Positions 1-7,593 of a DNA stretch of 14,567 nt are shown one piece after another. The DNA is taken from positions 1 through 14,567 of the forward strand of contig CAYXVG010000103.1 in NCBI GenBank assembly GCA_964468205.1. The letters run 5' to 3'. Made by a program: the position numbers and the translations under genes. The stretch's first letter is position 1, and the number at the start of each line of letters is the position of its first letter. This DNA comes from CAWELS01 sp964468205 (GTDB taxonomy: Bacteria > Acidobacteriota > Terriglobia > Bryobacterales > Bryobacteraceae). Below the pieces are notes generated by a model. That model was given only the letters and a program-made list of their open reading frames with translations. It was not told the DNA's origin and did no database searches.

Positions 1-1923
1 TCAATCGTCCCAACCAGCCATCTCTAGTTCCGGCTGGGGGTGTTTCTGGACGGTCATAGCACCATTCCGCCGGCCGCGATTCCTCCCGGCTCGCCGTTCG
101 GTGGTGGATACTCCGGCCAAGGCGACCAAGTCGTTCACGATAGACTTCATCTCTTCCGCCTGGGCCCCTAACTCTTCCGAGGCGCTCGAAGATTCCTCGG
201 CGCTGGCCGCGTTTGTTTGCGTCACCCGGTTCATTTCGGTCAGGATCTGGTTGACTCGCTGCACACCTTCAGCCTGTTCCTTGGAAGCGCCGGCGATGCG
301 GTTTACGATTTCGGCCACCCGGGTCGCGCTTTCGGTAACGCTTCGGAACGCCTCGTTGGTACGCTCAACGAGTTCTGCGCCGGCATCGATCTTAGTGGTT
401 GTATCCTGAATGAGACCGCCCGTATTTTTGGCGGCCTCGGCGGCGCGGCTTGCAAGAGTGCGCACCTCGTCGGCGACCACCGCGAAGCCAGCTCCGGCCT
501 CTCCCGCCCGTGCCGCCTCCACTGCCGCGTTCAGCGCCAGCAGGTTTGTTTGAAAGGCGATCTCGTCAATGGTCTTGACGATCTTCGAGGTCTCGCGGCT
601 GGATTCCCTGACGTTCCGTATCGCCGCTGTCAGCTCTTCCATCGACGAGTTGGCGCCGGCGACAATCCGGCCGGCTTCCGCCATCAGCTTGTCTGCGTCG
701 GAAGCGCTGACGGCATTCTCCGAGGTACTTGCGGAGATCTGTTCCAGTGAAGCGGCCGTAGACTCGTGGGCCGCCGCCTGCTCTGATGCTCCGGCGGCCA
801 GCGCCTGGCTGGCGGTGGATACCTGTCCCGCAGCCGAGGCCACCTGTTCGGATCCCTCTTCGAGGCTCTGAATGGAGGCTATCAACGGCCGGCTGATCGA
901 CCGCGAAAGCATGATTCCGGCAACGAGGATCGCCGCGACTCCAAGGATCCCAACCACGAGCATATTCCACTGCAGCGCATGCACCGCGGCAAAGGCTTCC
1001 TTCTCGTCAATCTCGGAGATTACCGCCCAGCGAATGCCGGCAAATTCAACGGGCGAGTAGACGCTCAGAACTGGATTTCCGTTGTAGTCGGTGATTACCC
1101 CTTGACCAGATGTGCCCTCCAGCGCTGACTTGCTGGCATCCGTCCGCACAGAACCGGTGGCAGGATTGGCGAACGAGGCACTCACTGAGTGATTCTCAGG
1201 ATCGAGAAAAGAATCCGAGCGCATCAGGTAATCCGGGCCTACTAGGTAACTCTCGCCGGTTTCGCCCATCCCGCTGCGCTCCTGCATCGCGGCATTGATG
1301 TGGTCGAGGGGCAACTGCAACGCCACCACTCCAAGCGCCTCGCCGTTTCGTGAAACGGGAGCGCCTATGAAGGCCGCCGGCTCGCCGCCAGACGGCTCAT
1401 ACGGTTTGAAATCCTCCAGCACTATACTGTCCTTGGCGCGCCGGTAGCAGTTCGCCAGTCCGCTGTCACTGAGGCCGCCGCTCACCAGATTCTGTCCAAA
1501 ATCGGATTCCCGCTCCACGGTGTAGACGACAGTGCCTCCTGGCGAGATCAAGAACAGGTCATAGTAGCCATAGCGCTCTTTGTAGGTTTCCAGCCACGCT
1601 GCGTGCCGCGCTTCCGTAGCCCGCCAATCGCTCCCTTCGGCGCCGCCCTCAGCCTGAAACGCGGCGGTGAACTCAACGAGCGCATCACCCACCGTTGCGG
1701 ATTCCGCGAGTACGGCGATGTCTCCGAACCGCTCCTGGAAGTAGCTGTCAATCTGATTTCGCTTGATCTGCTGTACAGCAGTCAGTTTTTCGAATGCAGC
1801 CGAAGACAAGGCTTGCTCCGCCTTCCACAGCGCCAGAACGCCAATCACGGCGAACGGCGCCACGCCAACCACGAGAAAGGCAGAGATCAGCTTCTGCCCG
1901 AGACTCAATTTCCGAAACGACAT
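1..1923 (-). CDS. Methyl-accepting chemotaxis protein with a large extracytoplasmic sensor
   Basis: This is a membrane chemoreceptor of 640 residues. Ligand sensing outside the membrane would control a CheA/CheW array. A positively charged N-terminus precedes TM1 (about 13-33). A sensor domain of about 280 residues follows (about 35-315), of Cache-like size and pattern with YGYYDLFLISPGG near 118-130, and TM2 lies at about 320-340. After SRSISRPL there is no full HAMP domain; the protein runs almost directly into the coiled-coil signalling domain. The conserved hairpin tip, DEIAFQTNLLALNAAVEAAR, lies at 453-472 and continues to about 490. Glu/Gln-rich candidate methylation stretches lie near 380-395 and 575-590. 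No NWETF-type C-terminal pentapeptide is seen. A good Shine-Dalgarno (AAGGAG, 1929-1934 on the minus strand) sits 5 nt before the ATG at 1923. The stop codon is the first three bases of the window, so the gene is complete. The family is certain; the ligand is unknown. Confidence 0.95.
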   Translation of the reverse strand: MSFRKLSLGQKLISAFLVVGVAPFAVIGVLALWKAEQALSSAAFEKLTAVQQIKRNQIDSYFQERFGDIAVLAESATVGDALVEFTAAFQAEGGAEGSDWRATEARHAAWLETYKERYGYYDLFLISPGGTVVYTVERESDFGQNLVSGGLSDSGLANCYRRAKDSIVLEDFKPYEPSGGEPAAFIGAPVSRNGEALGVVALQLPLDHINAAMQERSGMGETGESYLVGPDYLMRSDSFLDPENHSVSASFANPATGSVRTDASKSALEGTSGQGVITDYNGNPVLSVYSPVEFAGIRWAVISEIDEKEAFAAVHALQWNMLVVGILGVAAILVAGIMLSRSISRPLIASIQSLEEGSEQVASAAGQVSTASQALAAGASEQAAAHESTAASLEQISASTSENAVSASDADKLMAEAGRIVAGANSSMEELTAAIRNVRESSRETSKIVKTIDEIAFQTNLLALNAAVEAARAGEAGAGFAVVADEVRTLASRAAEAAKNTGGLIQDTTTKIDAGAELVERTNEAFRSVTESATRVAEIVNRIAGASKEQAEGVQRVNQILTEMNRVTQTNAASAEESSSASEELGAQAEEMKSIVNDLVALAGVSTTERRAGRNRGRRNGAMTVQKHPQPELEMAGWDD

Positions 1924-2105
1924 GGTTTCTCCTTGCAGGTACTAGGGTTCAATATCAGAGCGGCGCGATAGACAAGCGCACGTGGTGGTGAAAGGCCGGA
2001 TTCATCCTCACGACCTCGCCCCCGATTTACTTATCGGACAGACGGATACACAACTACGGCTTTGTTAACGGTGAACTTGCAAGCCGGCAAGGAGTCGCCG
2101 GAATT

Positions 2106-3179
2106 CTATCCGACCGGCTCCACCTTGGCCGCCTGATCGCGCGTGACCGCGCCGCGGTAGGCCGCCGCAATCACCTCCATAGCCCGCAGACCGTCGTTCT
2201 GGTTCACCGCGAACGGCTGCGCAGCCCGGCAGCGGGTGGCAAAATCGCGAATTTCCTCCACGTAAGCGGGACCAAAACGGTCGACGAATTCGGGAACCTT
2301 GCGCCCGTGGTTGCGCATCGGGAAGACCTCGTGCGCGATCGTTTCCGCGCGGCCGTAGGCCTCCACCGTGATCTCCCACGTCTTCTGGTCAAAGTGTCCG
2401 GAGTGCACAAATCCCTTCTCGCCGAAGATCCACGTCTCGATCCGGTACCCGGGAGCGTGATTGCGGCTCACAATGATCTGGCCCACGAGGTCTTCGTCGA
2501 ACCACAGGTGGATGAAGCCGTCATCGTAGTCCTCTTCGATGTTTGCCACGCTCTGGCTGTAGATCCGATCGCCGATGTGAATCGCCCGCTCGGGATACCG
2601 GCCGCCGAGCAGCCACATGATCTCGTCGGCGTTGTGGACGGCCATGTCGTAAAGCATGCCGGGGCTGTTGAAGCCGGCGGGCGCGGGATTCGAGTCCTCC
2701 AGCACCGACACAATCTTGAACGGGCGGCCGATGGCGCCCGCCTCGACAATCTGCTTCGTCTTCCGCAGCGGCGCGTCGTAACGCCGCTGGAAGGCCAGCA
2801 TGAGCGCGTCGGGCGCGGACTCGTTCAGCTTCCGGACGAACTCCCGGTCCGAGGCGAGCGAGTCCGTCATCGGCTTCTCGAGCAGCACCCGGTAGCCGGC
2901 GTCAATCAGTTGGGCCGCATGCTCCTGATGGTAGTCCGTGGGCGTCGAACAGATGGCTGCGTTCGCGATTCCAGCCGCGACTAGCTGCTCGATGCTGGCG
3001 AACCACGCCACGCCCCCTCCCATTTCGGCCGCTATCCTCCGGGCCTTGTCGACATCGACATCTACCAATGCCGTCAGCTTACAGCCCTCCGTCTGGCTGG
3101 CCACCTCCTTTGCGTGCAGGGCGTGGAATTCCCCGATCCGCCCCAAACCGATCACAGCAAGATTCACCTGGTTGCTCAT
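2106..3179 (-). CDS. Gfo/Idh/MocA family oxidoreductase, inositol 2-dehydrogenase-like
   Basis: A predicted cytoplasmic NAD(P)-dependent sugar or polyol dehydrogenase of 357 residues. The N-terminal Rossmann fold starts with GLGRIGEFH (11-19), and the acidic VDVDVD (39-44) ends strand 2. The family signature EKP with its catalytic lysine is at 101-103. FQRRYDAPL (130-138) resembles the FNRRFD segment of myo-inositol dehydrogenases. MLYDMAVHNADEIMWLLG (175-192) supplies the expected Asp/His pair (D178, H182). I chose the ATG at 3179 because the longer open frame, to 3308, adds 43 residues with no family similarity and would run into the divergent gene at 3265. Only 85 bp separate it from the symporter, so the two probably share a control region and a substrate. 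Inositol is the best guess from motifs; related sugars cannot be excluded. Confidence 0.88.
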   Translation of the reverse strand: MSNQVNLAVIGLGRIGEFHALHAKEVASQTEGCKLTALVDVDVDKARRIAAEMGGGVAWFASIEQLVAAGIANAAICSTPTDYHQEHAAQLIDAGYRVLLEKPMTDSLASDREFVRKLNESAPDALMLAFQRRYDAPLRKTKQIVEAGAIGRPFKIVSVLEDSNPAPAGFNSPGMLYDMAVHNADEIMWLLGGRYPERAIHIGDRIYSQSVANIEEDYDDGFIHLWFDEDLVGQIIVSRNHAPGYRIETWIFGEKGFVHSGHFDQKTWEITVEAYGRAETIAHEVFPMRNHGRKVPEFVDRFGPAYVEEIRDFATRCRAAQPFAVNQNDGLRAMEVIAAAYRGAVTRDQAAKVEPVG

Positions 3180-3264
3180 CGGATGACATCGTACCCCGTT
3201 TTGCTCCCGCCCGGCCGGCCCTTGACGAGCACGATCCAGCGGGCGCCTGTAGAGTATTACAAAT

Positions 3265-4803
3265 ATGGCGCTCAACGGCATAGACCTCGTGTCCTTTCTG
3301 GGATTCATGGCGATAGTGGTCGGGGTCTCCCTCTACGCCTCCCGGCGTGAAGTTTCCACCGACGATTACTTCCTGGCCGGCCGCAGCCTGCCCTGGTGGC
3401 TCATCGGGATCTCGCTGATCGCGTCGAACATATCGTCTGAGCACTTCATCGGGATGGCCGGCGAGGGGTTTCAGACCGGGATCGCCATCGCCTGTTTCGA
3501 GTGGGTGGCGGCCATTGCGCTCGTGTTTGTCGCGCTGGTGTTGCTGCCCCGTTTCCTAAGCGCCGGCATCTACACTCTCCCGGAGTACCTCGAATACCGC
3601 TACGGCCCCGCGCCCCGCGCCATCATGGCGTTCTATTTGATGGTGATCTACATCATCGTCGGCATGGCCGGCATCCTCTACTCCGGCAGCCTCGCGCTCA
3701 ATAGCATATTCGGCCTCAATCTCACCACCGGAGTCTGGACCATCGGCTTGCTCGCCGGCGGATACACAATCTACGGCGGGCTGAGGGCCGTGGTCTGGTC
3801 AGACATGCTGCAGGGTCTCGCCTTGTTAGGTGGAGGCGCGCTGCTGCTCGTGTTGAGCCTGCACGCCGCCGGTGGCGTTGACGTCTTCCTCGCCACAAAC
3901 AAAGACCGCCTCCACCTGATGCTGCCGGCTGATCATCCCACGATGCCGTGGACCATCTACCTGCTGGGCATCTGGGTTCCGAACATCGCCTACTGGGGCC
4001 TGAACCAGTTCATCTCGCAGCGGGCGCTCGCGGCGAGAAGTCTCAGCGAGGGCCAAAAGGGTGTCATCTTCGCGGCCTTTTTGAAGCTGCTCATCCCGTT
4101 CCTGGTGGTGCTGCCAGGGATCGCGGCCTACCAGATCTATGCCGCGGACGTTCCGACCGGCGACCAAGCCTATCCGGTGCTGATGACACGCCTGCTGCCC
4201 GCCGGATTCCGCGGCGTGATGTTCGCCGCGCTCTTCGGCGCCGTGATGAGTTCACTCGACTCCATGCTGAACTCGGCTTCCACCATCTTCACCATCGACA
4301 TCTACAGCCGCCACGTCGCCCGCCGGAAACTCGCTCCCGCTCAGGCCATCCTCATCGGCCGCACCGCCACGGCCGCCTTCGTTGTCATCGGATGCATGCT
4401 CGCCCCGCAGCTTGCGTCAATGGGCGGAATCTATGAATACATGCAACGGGTCTGGAACTTCATCTGGCCGGGCATCCTCGCGGTGTTCCTGGTGGGAATG
4501 GCCCTGCCGAAAGCGCCTCCTCTCGCCGCGACCCTGGCACTCTTGTTCTCCCCGGCAGCCTACGCTGGGCTAATGGTTTTGATGGATCGGATATGGGACT
4601 CGCAGGCCTACCTGAACGCCGCCGGCGGGGCATTTGTACTCTCGTGCCTCATTCTTGCGGCGGGCGCCCGCTGGTTCCCGCTCGAGCAGCCGCGTACCCT
4701 GCCTGAGGCAGGCGTGGTCGACTTGCGCCCATCGCCGGCAGCGAAAATCGCCGGCGCCGCCGTGGTTGGACTCACAATCGCGCTATATATAGTCTTTTGG
4801 TAG
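3265..4803 (+). CDS. Sodium:solute symporter, SLC5/SGLT-like
   Basis: A 512-residue inner-membrane secondary transporter of the SSS family with about 13-14 hydrophobic segments, driving solute uptake with Na+. The first core helix, SLIASNISSEHFIGM (50-64), closely follows the Vibrio SGLT pattern. N55, S57 and E79 match sugar-contact positions there, with His60 where vSGLT has Gln. YWGLNQFISQR (243-253) supplies the equivalent of the key Asn (N247). AVMSSLDSMLNSASTIFT (326-343) holds the paired serines S329/S330 of the Na2 sodium site. The gene is divergent from the oxidoreductase at 3179, which suggests import and oxidation of the same sugar or polyol. The start ATG has no clear Shine-Dalgarno (preceding bases TATTACAAAT). 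A GTGCCA/TGGCAC hairpin follows the stop codon. The family is secure; the substrate is inferred. Confidence 0.93.
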   Translation: MALNGIDLVSFLGFMAIVVGVSLYASRREVSTDDYFLAGRSLPWWLIGISLIASNISSEHFIGMAGEGFQTGIAIACFEWVAAIALVFVALVLLPRFLSAGIYTLPEYLEYRYGPAPRAIMAFYLMVIYIIVGMAGILYSGSLALNSIFGLNLTTGVWTIGLLAGGYTIYGGLRAVVWSDMLQGLALLGGGALLLVLSLHAAGGVDVFLATNKDRLHLMLPADHPTMPWTIYLLGIWVPNIAYWGLNQFISQRALAARSLSEGQKGVIFAAFLKLLIPFLVVLPGIAAYQIYAADVPTGDQAYPVLMTRLLPAGFRGVMFAALFGAVMSSLDSMLNSASTIFTIDIYSRHVARRKLAPAQAILIGRTATAAFVVIGCMLAPQLASMGGIYEYMQRVWNFIWPGILAVFLVGMALPKAPPLAATLALLFSPAAYAGLMVLMDRIWDSQAYLNAAGGAFVLSCLILAAGARWFPLEQPRTLPEAGVVDLRPSPAAKIAGAAVVGLTIALYIVFW

Positions 4804-4805
4804 CC

Positions 4806-4827
4806 GTGCCACGGAACGGGATGGCAC
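4806..4827 (+). terminator. Weak hairpin after the symporter gene
   Basis: GTGCCA (4806-4811) and TGGCAC (4822-4827) form a 6-bp stem around a 10-nt loop, directly after the symporter stop codon and before the next gene at 4850. No real T-run follows, so it may only weaken read-through or have no function. Confidence 0.25.
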
Positions 4828-4849
4828 CCTTGACTGGCCGCACACGACA

Positions 4850-5794
4850 ATGAAAAAGAAACGGGTACTCGTGACCGGCGGAGCCGGGTTTCTCGGCAGC
4901 CATCTCTGCGACCGCCTCCTCGAACGCGGCGCGGAAACGCTCTGCCTCGACAACTTCTTCACCGGCTCAAAACAAAACATAGTCCACCTGCTGGGTAATC
5001 CAAACTTCGAGATGATCCGGCACGATCTGGTACAGCCGATCTTTCTCGAGGTTGACTGGATATTCAACTTCGCCTGCCCCGCCTCGCCCGTCCATTACCA
5101 GTTCAATCCGGTAAAGACGGTCAAGACCAACGTCATGGGGACTATCAACATGCTCGGCCTCGCAAAGCGGGTCCAGGCCCGTATCTTGCAGGCGTCCACA
5201 TCCGAGGTCTACGGCGACCCCCTCGAACATCCACAGACCGAGGCCTATTGGGGACGCGTCAATCCCATCGGCGTCCGGAGTTGCTACGACGAGGGCAAGC
5301 GGGTAGCCGAAACCCTCATGATGGACTATCACCGGCAAAACGGAGTGGACATTAAGATCGTCCGGATTTTCAATACGTACGGCCCCCGGATGGCGCTCAA
5401 CGACGGACGCGTGGTCAGCAACTTCATCGTGCAGGCGTTGCGCGGGGAGCCGATCACGATCTACGGCGATGGATCACAAACGCGCTCCTTCTGCTACGTG
5501 TCGGACCTGATCGACGGCGTGATCCGCATGATGGAAGCCGACGAGTTCATCGGCCCCGTCAACCTGGGCAACCCCGACGAGTTCTCCATTCGTGAGCTTG
5601 CCGAACACGTGATCGCCATGACGGGATCCCGGTCAGAGATCGTTTCCCGTCCCCTGCCGCAGGATGACCCGACGCAACGTCAACCGGACATATCACTCGC
5701 GAAAAGCCGGCTGGACTGGGCGCCAAGCGTCAACCTCGCCGAAGGACTGCGGAAGACCGTTGACTACTTCGCGGAGACGCTCCACGGGCAATGA
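4850..5794 (+). CDS. UDP-glucuronate decarboxylase (UDP-xylose synthase)
   Basis: A predicted cytoplasmic short-chain dehydrogenase/epimerase-type enzyme of 314 residues that oxidises and decarboxylates UDP-glucuronate to UDP-xylose using bound NAD. The Rossmann motif TGGAGFLGSH is at 9-18. The UXS-type segment FACPASPVHYQFNPVKTVKT (74-93) is strongly diagnostic. The catalytic set is T117/S118/E119 in STSEVYG and Y146-xxx-K150 in SCYDEGK. IFNTYGPRM and DGRVVSNF (173-192) are also typical. Its length matches short bacterial and soluble eukaryotic UXS forms. It lies 46 bp after the symporter on the same strand, with no obvious Shine-Dalgarno, and is convergent with the methyltransferase gene. 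UDP-xylose would feed cell-surface polysaccharide, in keeping with the glycosyltransferase at 10551. Confidence 0.93.
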   Translation: MKKKRVLVTGGAGFLGSHLCDRLLERGAETLCLDNFFTGSKQNIVHLLGNPNFEMIRHDLVQPIFLEVDWIFNFACPASPVHYQFNPVKTVKTNVMGTINMLGLAKRVQARILQASTSEVYGDPLEHPQTEAYWGRVNPIGVRSCYDEGKRVAETLMMDYHRQNGVDIKIVRIFNTYGPRMALNDGRVVSNFIVQALRGEPITIYGDGSQTRSFCYVSDLIDGVIRMMEADEFIGPVNLGNPDEFSIRELAEHVIAMTGSRSEIVSRPLPQDDPTQRQPDISLAKSRLDWAPSVNLAEGLRKTVDYFAETLHGQ

Positions 5795-5915
5795 TCACAC
5801 TTCACAACGGCGCCACCCGATTGATGCATCCGCGGAAGAGGAATGGCGCAATCGAAGGCCGACCCCGCCCGAAACCGGCGCCACCTTTGGAAACCCAGAC
5901 CATGGCCCGGCCGGA

Positions 5916-6863
5916 TCACTTCTTATACACGTTATTCAGCCCCACGCGCTTTTGATAAGAATAGCCGAGGGAGCACAGAAAATCCGTCACCTCGGCGGTG
6001 TATGAGCCAAGAGCTTGAAGCGTGTGCTCCAACATCTCCACGATCAACAACGGGCTCTGCCGGTACAGGGTTTCACGTGCCCCTCTCAGCACCATCATTT
6101 CCGCTCCCTCGACGTCGATCTTGATCACATCCACGCGCGGGGACCCGGCCTCTTGAAGAATGTCATCCAGCGGGCGGGCGGGCACTCGATACACATTCCC
6201 GAGGCTCCCCGCTAGGAGGGCGTTCGCACAGGATATCGAACTTGCGCCGGTGTTCGACCGCGCGGCGGCAAACAAATCCAGCTCGGTTTCGGCATCAGAG
6301 CATGCTATGGGCTTCACCTCCACGCAGCCCGCCTCGCTGCCGCGGATGTTGTCGCGCAGCACCGGTAGCGTCGCCGGGTTTGGCTCCACCGCGATTACGC
6401 GCCCTTGAGAACCCACCACCCGGGCCGCCTTGAGCGAAAAGTATCCGATATGAGCCCCGACGTCGACAAACGTGCCTCCCGCCGTAAGGCATGGCTGGAT
6501 CGCCGCCCAGGTGTCCGGCTCCCACCGTCCCGTGTTCAGGATCTCATTCGACACATAGTCTTCCGGATGGAGCAACATCCGCATTTGCGGCTCAACCTCG
6601 ACGGCAATCCTTACGAAGGGCCGGAAGAGTGGCCGGAAGCGCTCCGGAAACCAGTAGCCATGCCGGAACGGCCAGTGTGACTTCCAGCCCTTTTCGATGG
6701 CGCAGTACGTTCTGGTCCGAATCTCTGAAAAGATGGCGACAGCGTCCTTGGAGCCTCGCAGGAAAGCCAACGACGCTTCCTGCGCGCCATGGGCGATCCT
6801 TTTCGTGGCCGGATGAGAGGAAGGGTGGAGCCGAGGTCCGGCATGTCCGAGGTTCGGTTGCAT
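5916..6863 (-). CDS. FkbM family SAM-dependent methyltransferase
   Basis: Predicted to O-methylate a sugar or polyketide-like acceptor, as FkbM-family enzymes do; members are common in polysaccharide clusters. Counting from the upstream TTG, the SAM-binding motif I FVDVGAHIGYFSLKAA is at 145-160, the acidic loop EPNP at 173-176 and the FkbM signature KIDVEGAEMMVLRGA at 261-275. IVEMLEH (287-293) is also typical. I placed the start at the ATG at 6863 (315 aa). The open frame reaches a TTG at 6902, but that codon has no well-spaced Shine-Dalgarno and the added 13 residues look unremarkable. The first 100 residues are basic and not conserved-looking, so the start is uncertain. The gene converges with the UXS gene across 121 bp in which I see no strong terminator. 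Confidence 0.88.
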   Translation of the reverse strand: MQPNLGHAGPRLHPSSHPATKRIAHGAQEASLAFLRGSKDAVAIFSEIRTRTYCAIEKGWKSHWPFRHGYWFPERFRPLFRPFVRIAVEVEPQMRMLLHPEDYVSNEILNTGRWEPDTWAAIQPCLTAGGTFVDVGAHIGYFSLKAARVVGSQGRVIAVEPNPATLPVLRDNIRGSEAGCVEVKPIACSDAETELDLFAAARSNTGASSISCANALLAGSLGNVYRVPARPLDDILQEAGSPRVDVIKIDVEGAEMMVLRGARETLYRQSPLLIVEMLEHTLQALGSYTAEVTDFLCSLGYSYQKRVGLNNVYKK

Positions 6864-7090
6864 AGCTGCTCGTATTGACGTTCTCAGCCTGTCTTGCCCC
6901 AAGGCTCCGCAGCCACGCGGCGATTCCCCGAGTGAATTTTAGAGGGACCACGGCCGCACCAAGCTCTGGTACGGCGGTTCCGATCCCTCAACGGACTGAA
7001 ACGCGTCAACGGACTAGTGTGTTGGAATTCGCGATGCTCTCACGGAAGCGTACTGTCTGTCTGCCGACCCGGCGGCGGCGCCGGCAGCGT

Positions 7091-7096
7091 TACAAT
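7091..7096 (+). promoter_or_regulatory. Candidate -10 box of the tRNA-Leu locus
   Basis: TACAAT lies 21 bp before the first base of the broken tRNA-Leu, a sensible position for a tRNA promoter. No good -35 hexamer is seen at 16-18 bp in this very GC-rich stretch. If real, it would transcribe the 5' tRNA half and continue 54 bp further into the replacement tRNA carried by the insert. Confidence 0.3.
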
Positions 7097-7117
7097 TGAT
7101 CCAGAAGCGCCGTACGC

Positions 7118-7156
7118 GCCCGGGTGGCGAAATTGGCAGACGCAAGGGACTTAAAA
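7118..7156 (+). pseudogene. 5' part of the interrupted host tRNA-Leu(UAA)
   Basis: This part contains the acceptor strand GCCCGGG (7118-7124), U8-G9, a D-arm typical of tRNA-Leu (GCGAAATTGGCAGACGC), the anticodon-stem strand AGGGA (7145-7149) and the full loop CTTAAAA (7150-7156). Similarity to tRNA stops after the loop, where GTCC replaces the needed TCCCT. The missing 3' portion is at 9439-9496. Joined, the two give perfect pairing in the acceptor (GCCCGGG/CCCGGGC), the anticodon arm (AGGGA/TCCCT) and the variable arm. This copy cannot make a tRNA on its own. Confidence 0.93.
7147..7156 (+). repeat. Left copy of the 10-bp direct repeat (att-like core)
   Basis: GGACTTAAAA occurs here and at 9439-9448, bounding the insertion. 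It covers the anticodon loop and two bases of the stem. With the next four bases of the insert it forms GGACTT-AA-AAGTCC, a perfect 6-bp inverted repeat (7147-7160), the kind of symmetric core used by tyrosine recombinases. Confidence 0.85.
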
Positions 7157-7210
7157 GTCCAATGAGGTCAGCCCTGTTTCATGCTACGTTGTTTATGAGT
7201 CTGTGGTCAT

Positions 7211-7543
7211 GCGGGCGTGGCGAAATCGGCAGACGCAACGGACTTGAGGCAACTTGAGTGCCCGCCGGGAAACCGGCGACGGTAGAACTGCTCAAAGTCG
7301 GGGAAACCTGTCAAATGGCAATCCCGAGCCAAGCCCGGCCGGATGCATTATCCGCCAGCCGGGAAGGTGTAGAGACTAGACGGGCAGCACCCTTAAGTTC
7401 CGGACTCTGTCCGGGACAGGGTGAAGGGATAGTCCAGACCCCAAACCCCGCCAGATGGCGGCGGGCGGCGAAAGCCGTAGCCGGGCAAGAAAATCCGTTG
7501 GGCCGCAAGGCCCGTGAGGGTTCAAGTCCCTCCGCCCGCACCA
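7211..7543 (+). tRNA. tRNA-Leu(UAA), interrupted by a group I intron, carried by the insert
   Basis: Exons are 7211-7245 and 7490-7543. Spliced, they give a perfect class II tRNA: acceptor GCGGGCG/CGCCCGC, anticodon stem ACGGA (7238-7242)/TCCGT (7494-7498), loop CTT+AAAA with anticodon UAA, variable arm GGGCC-GCAA-GGCCC, T-arm GAGGG-TTCAAGT-CCCTC, discriminator A and encoded CCA (7541-7543). Its sequence differs from the broken host copy in the acceptor, anticodon, variable and T stems, so it is not a recent duplicate. It should decode UUA, and UUG by wobble, and replace the destroyed host gene. No clear promoter lies in the 54 bp before it, so it may depend on the host tRNA promoter upstream. 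Confidence 0.95.
7246..7489 (+). ncRNA. Group I intron in tRNA-Leu(UAA)
   Basis: The intron is 244 nt, has no ORF, and sits after U34. P1 pairs exon ACTT plus GA (7242-7247) with TTGAGT (7254-7259), giving the required U-G wobble at the splice site (T7245 with G7256). A CGCCGG-GAAA-CCGGCG hairpin fits P2 (7263-7278). P4 is TCGGG (7298-7302)/CCCGA (7323-7327), and the Q-like core reads AATCCCGAGCCAAGC. P7 is GACTA (7374-7378)/TAGTC (7430-7434) within typical R and S segments (AGAGACTAGACGGG; AGGGATAGTCCAGA). The last base is G7489, the conserved omega-G. These elements closely follow the cyanobacterial and plastid tRNA-Leu(UAA) introns (subgroup IC3), which occupy the same position. Self-splicing is expected but unproven; I could not identify P10 with confidence. 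Confidence 0.93.
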
Positions 7544-7593
7544 GCTTTCAGGCCGCGCCGTTGAGGGGCTCTCTTTGAAAAGTGACACCCGGC

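Noticed and set aside
2307..2984. A 225-residue frame on the plus strand opposite the inositol-dehydrogenase-like gene
   Set aside because: The minus strand has clear family motifs over the whole interval; the plus frame has no recognisable domain and is a codon-bias shadow.
7211..7260. A tRNA-Leu with anticodon CAA or similar read straight through GACTTGAGG
   Set aside because: Without removing 7246-7489 no 3' anticodon strand follows; with removal all arms pair perfectly and the anticodon is UAA.
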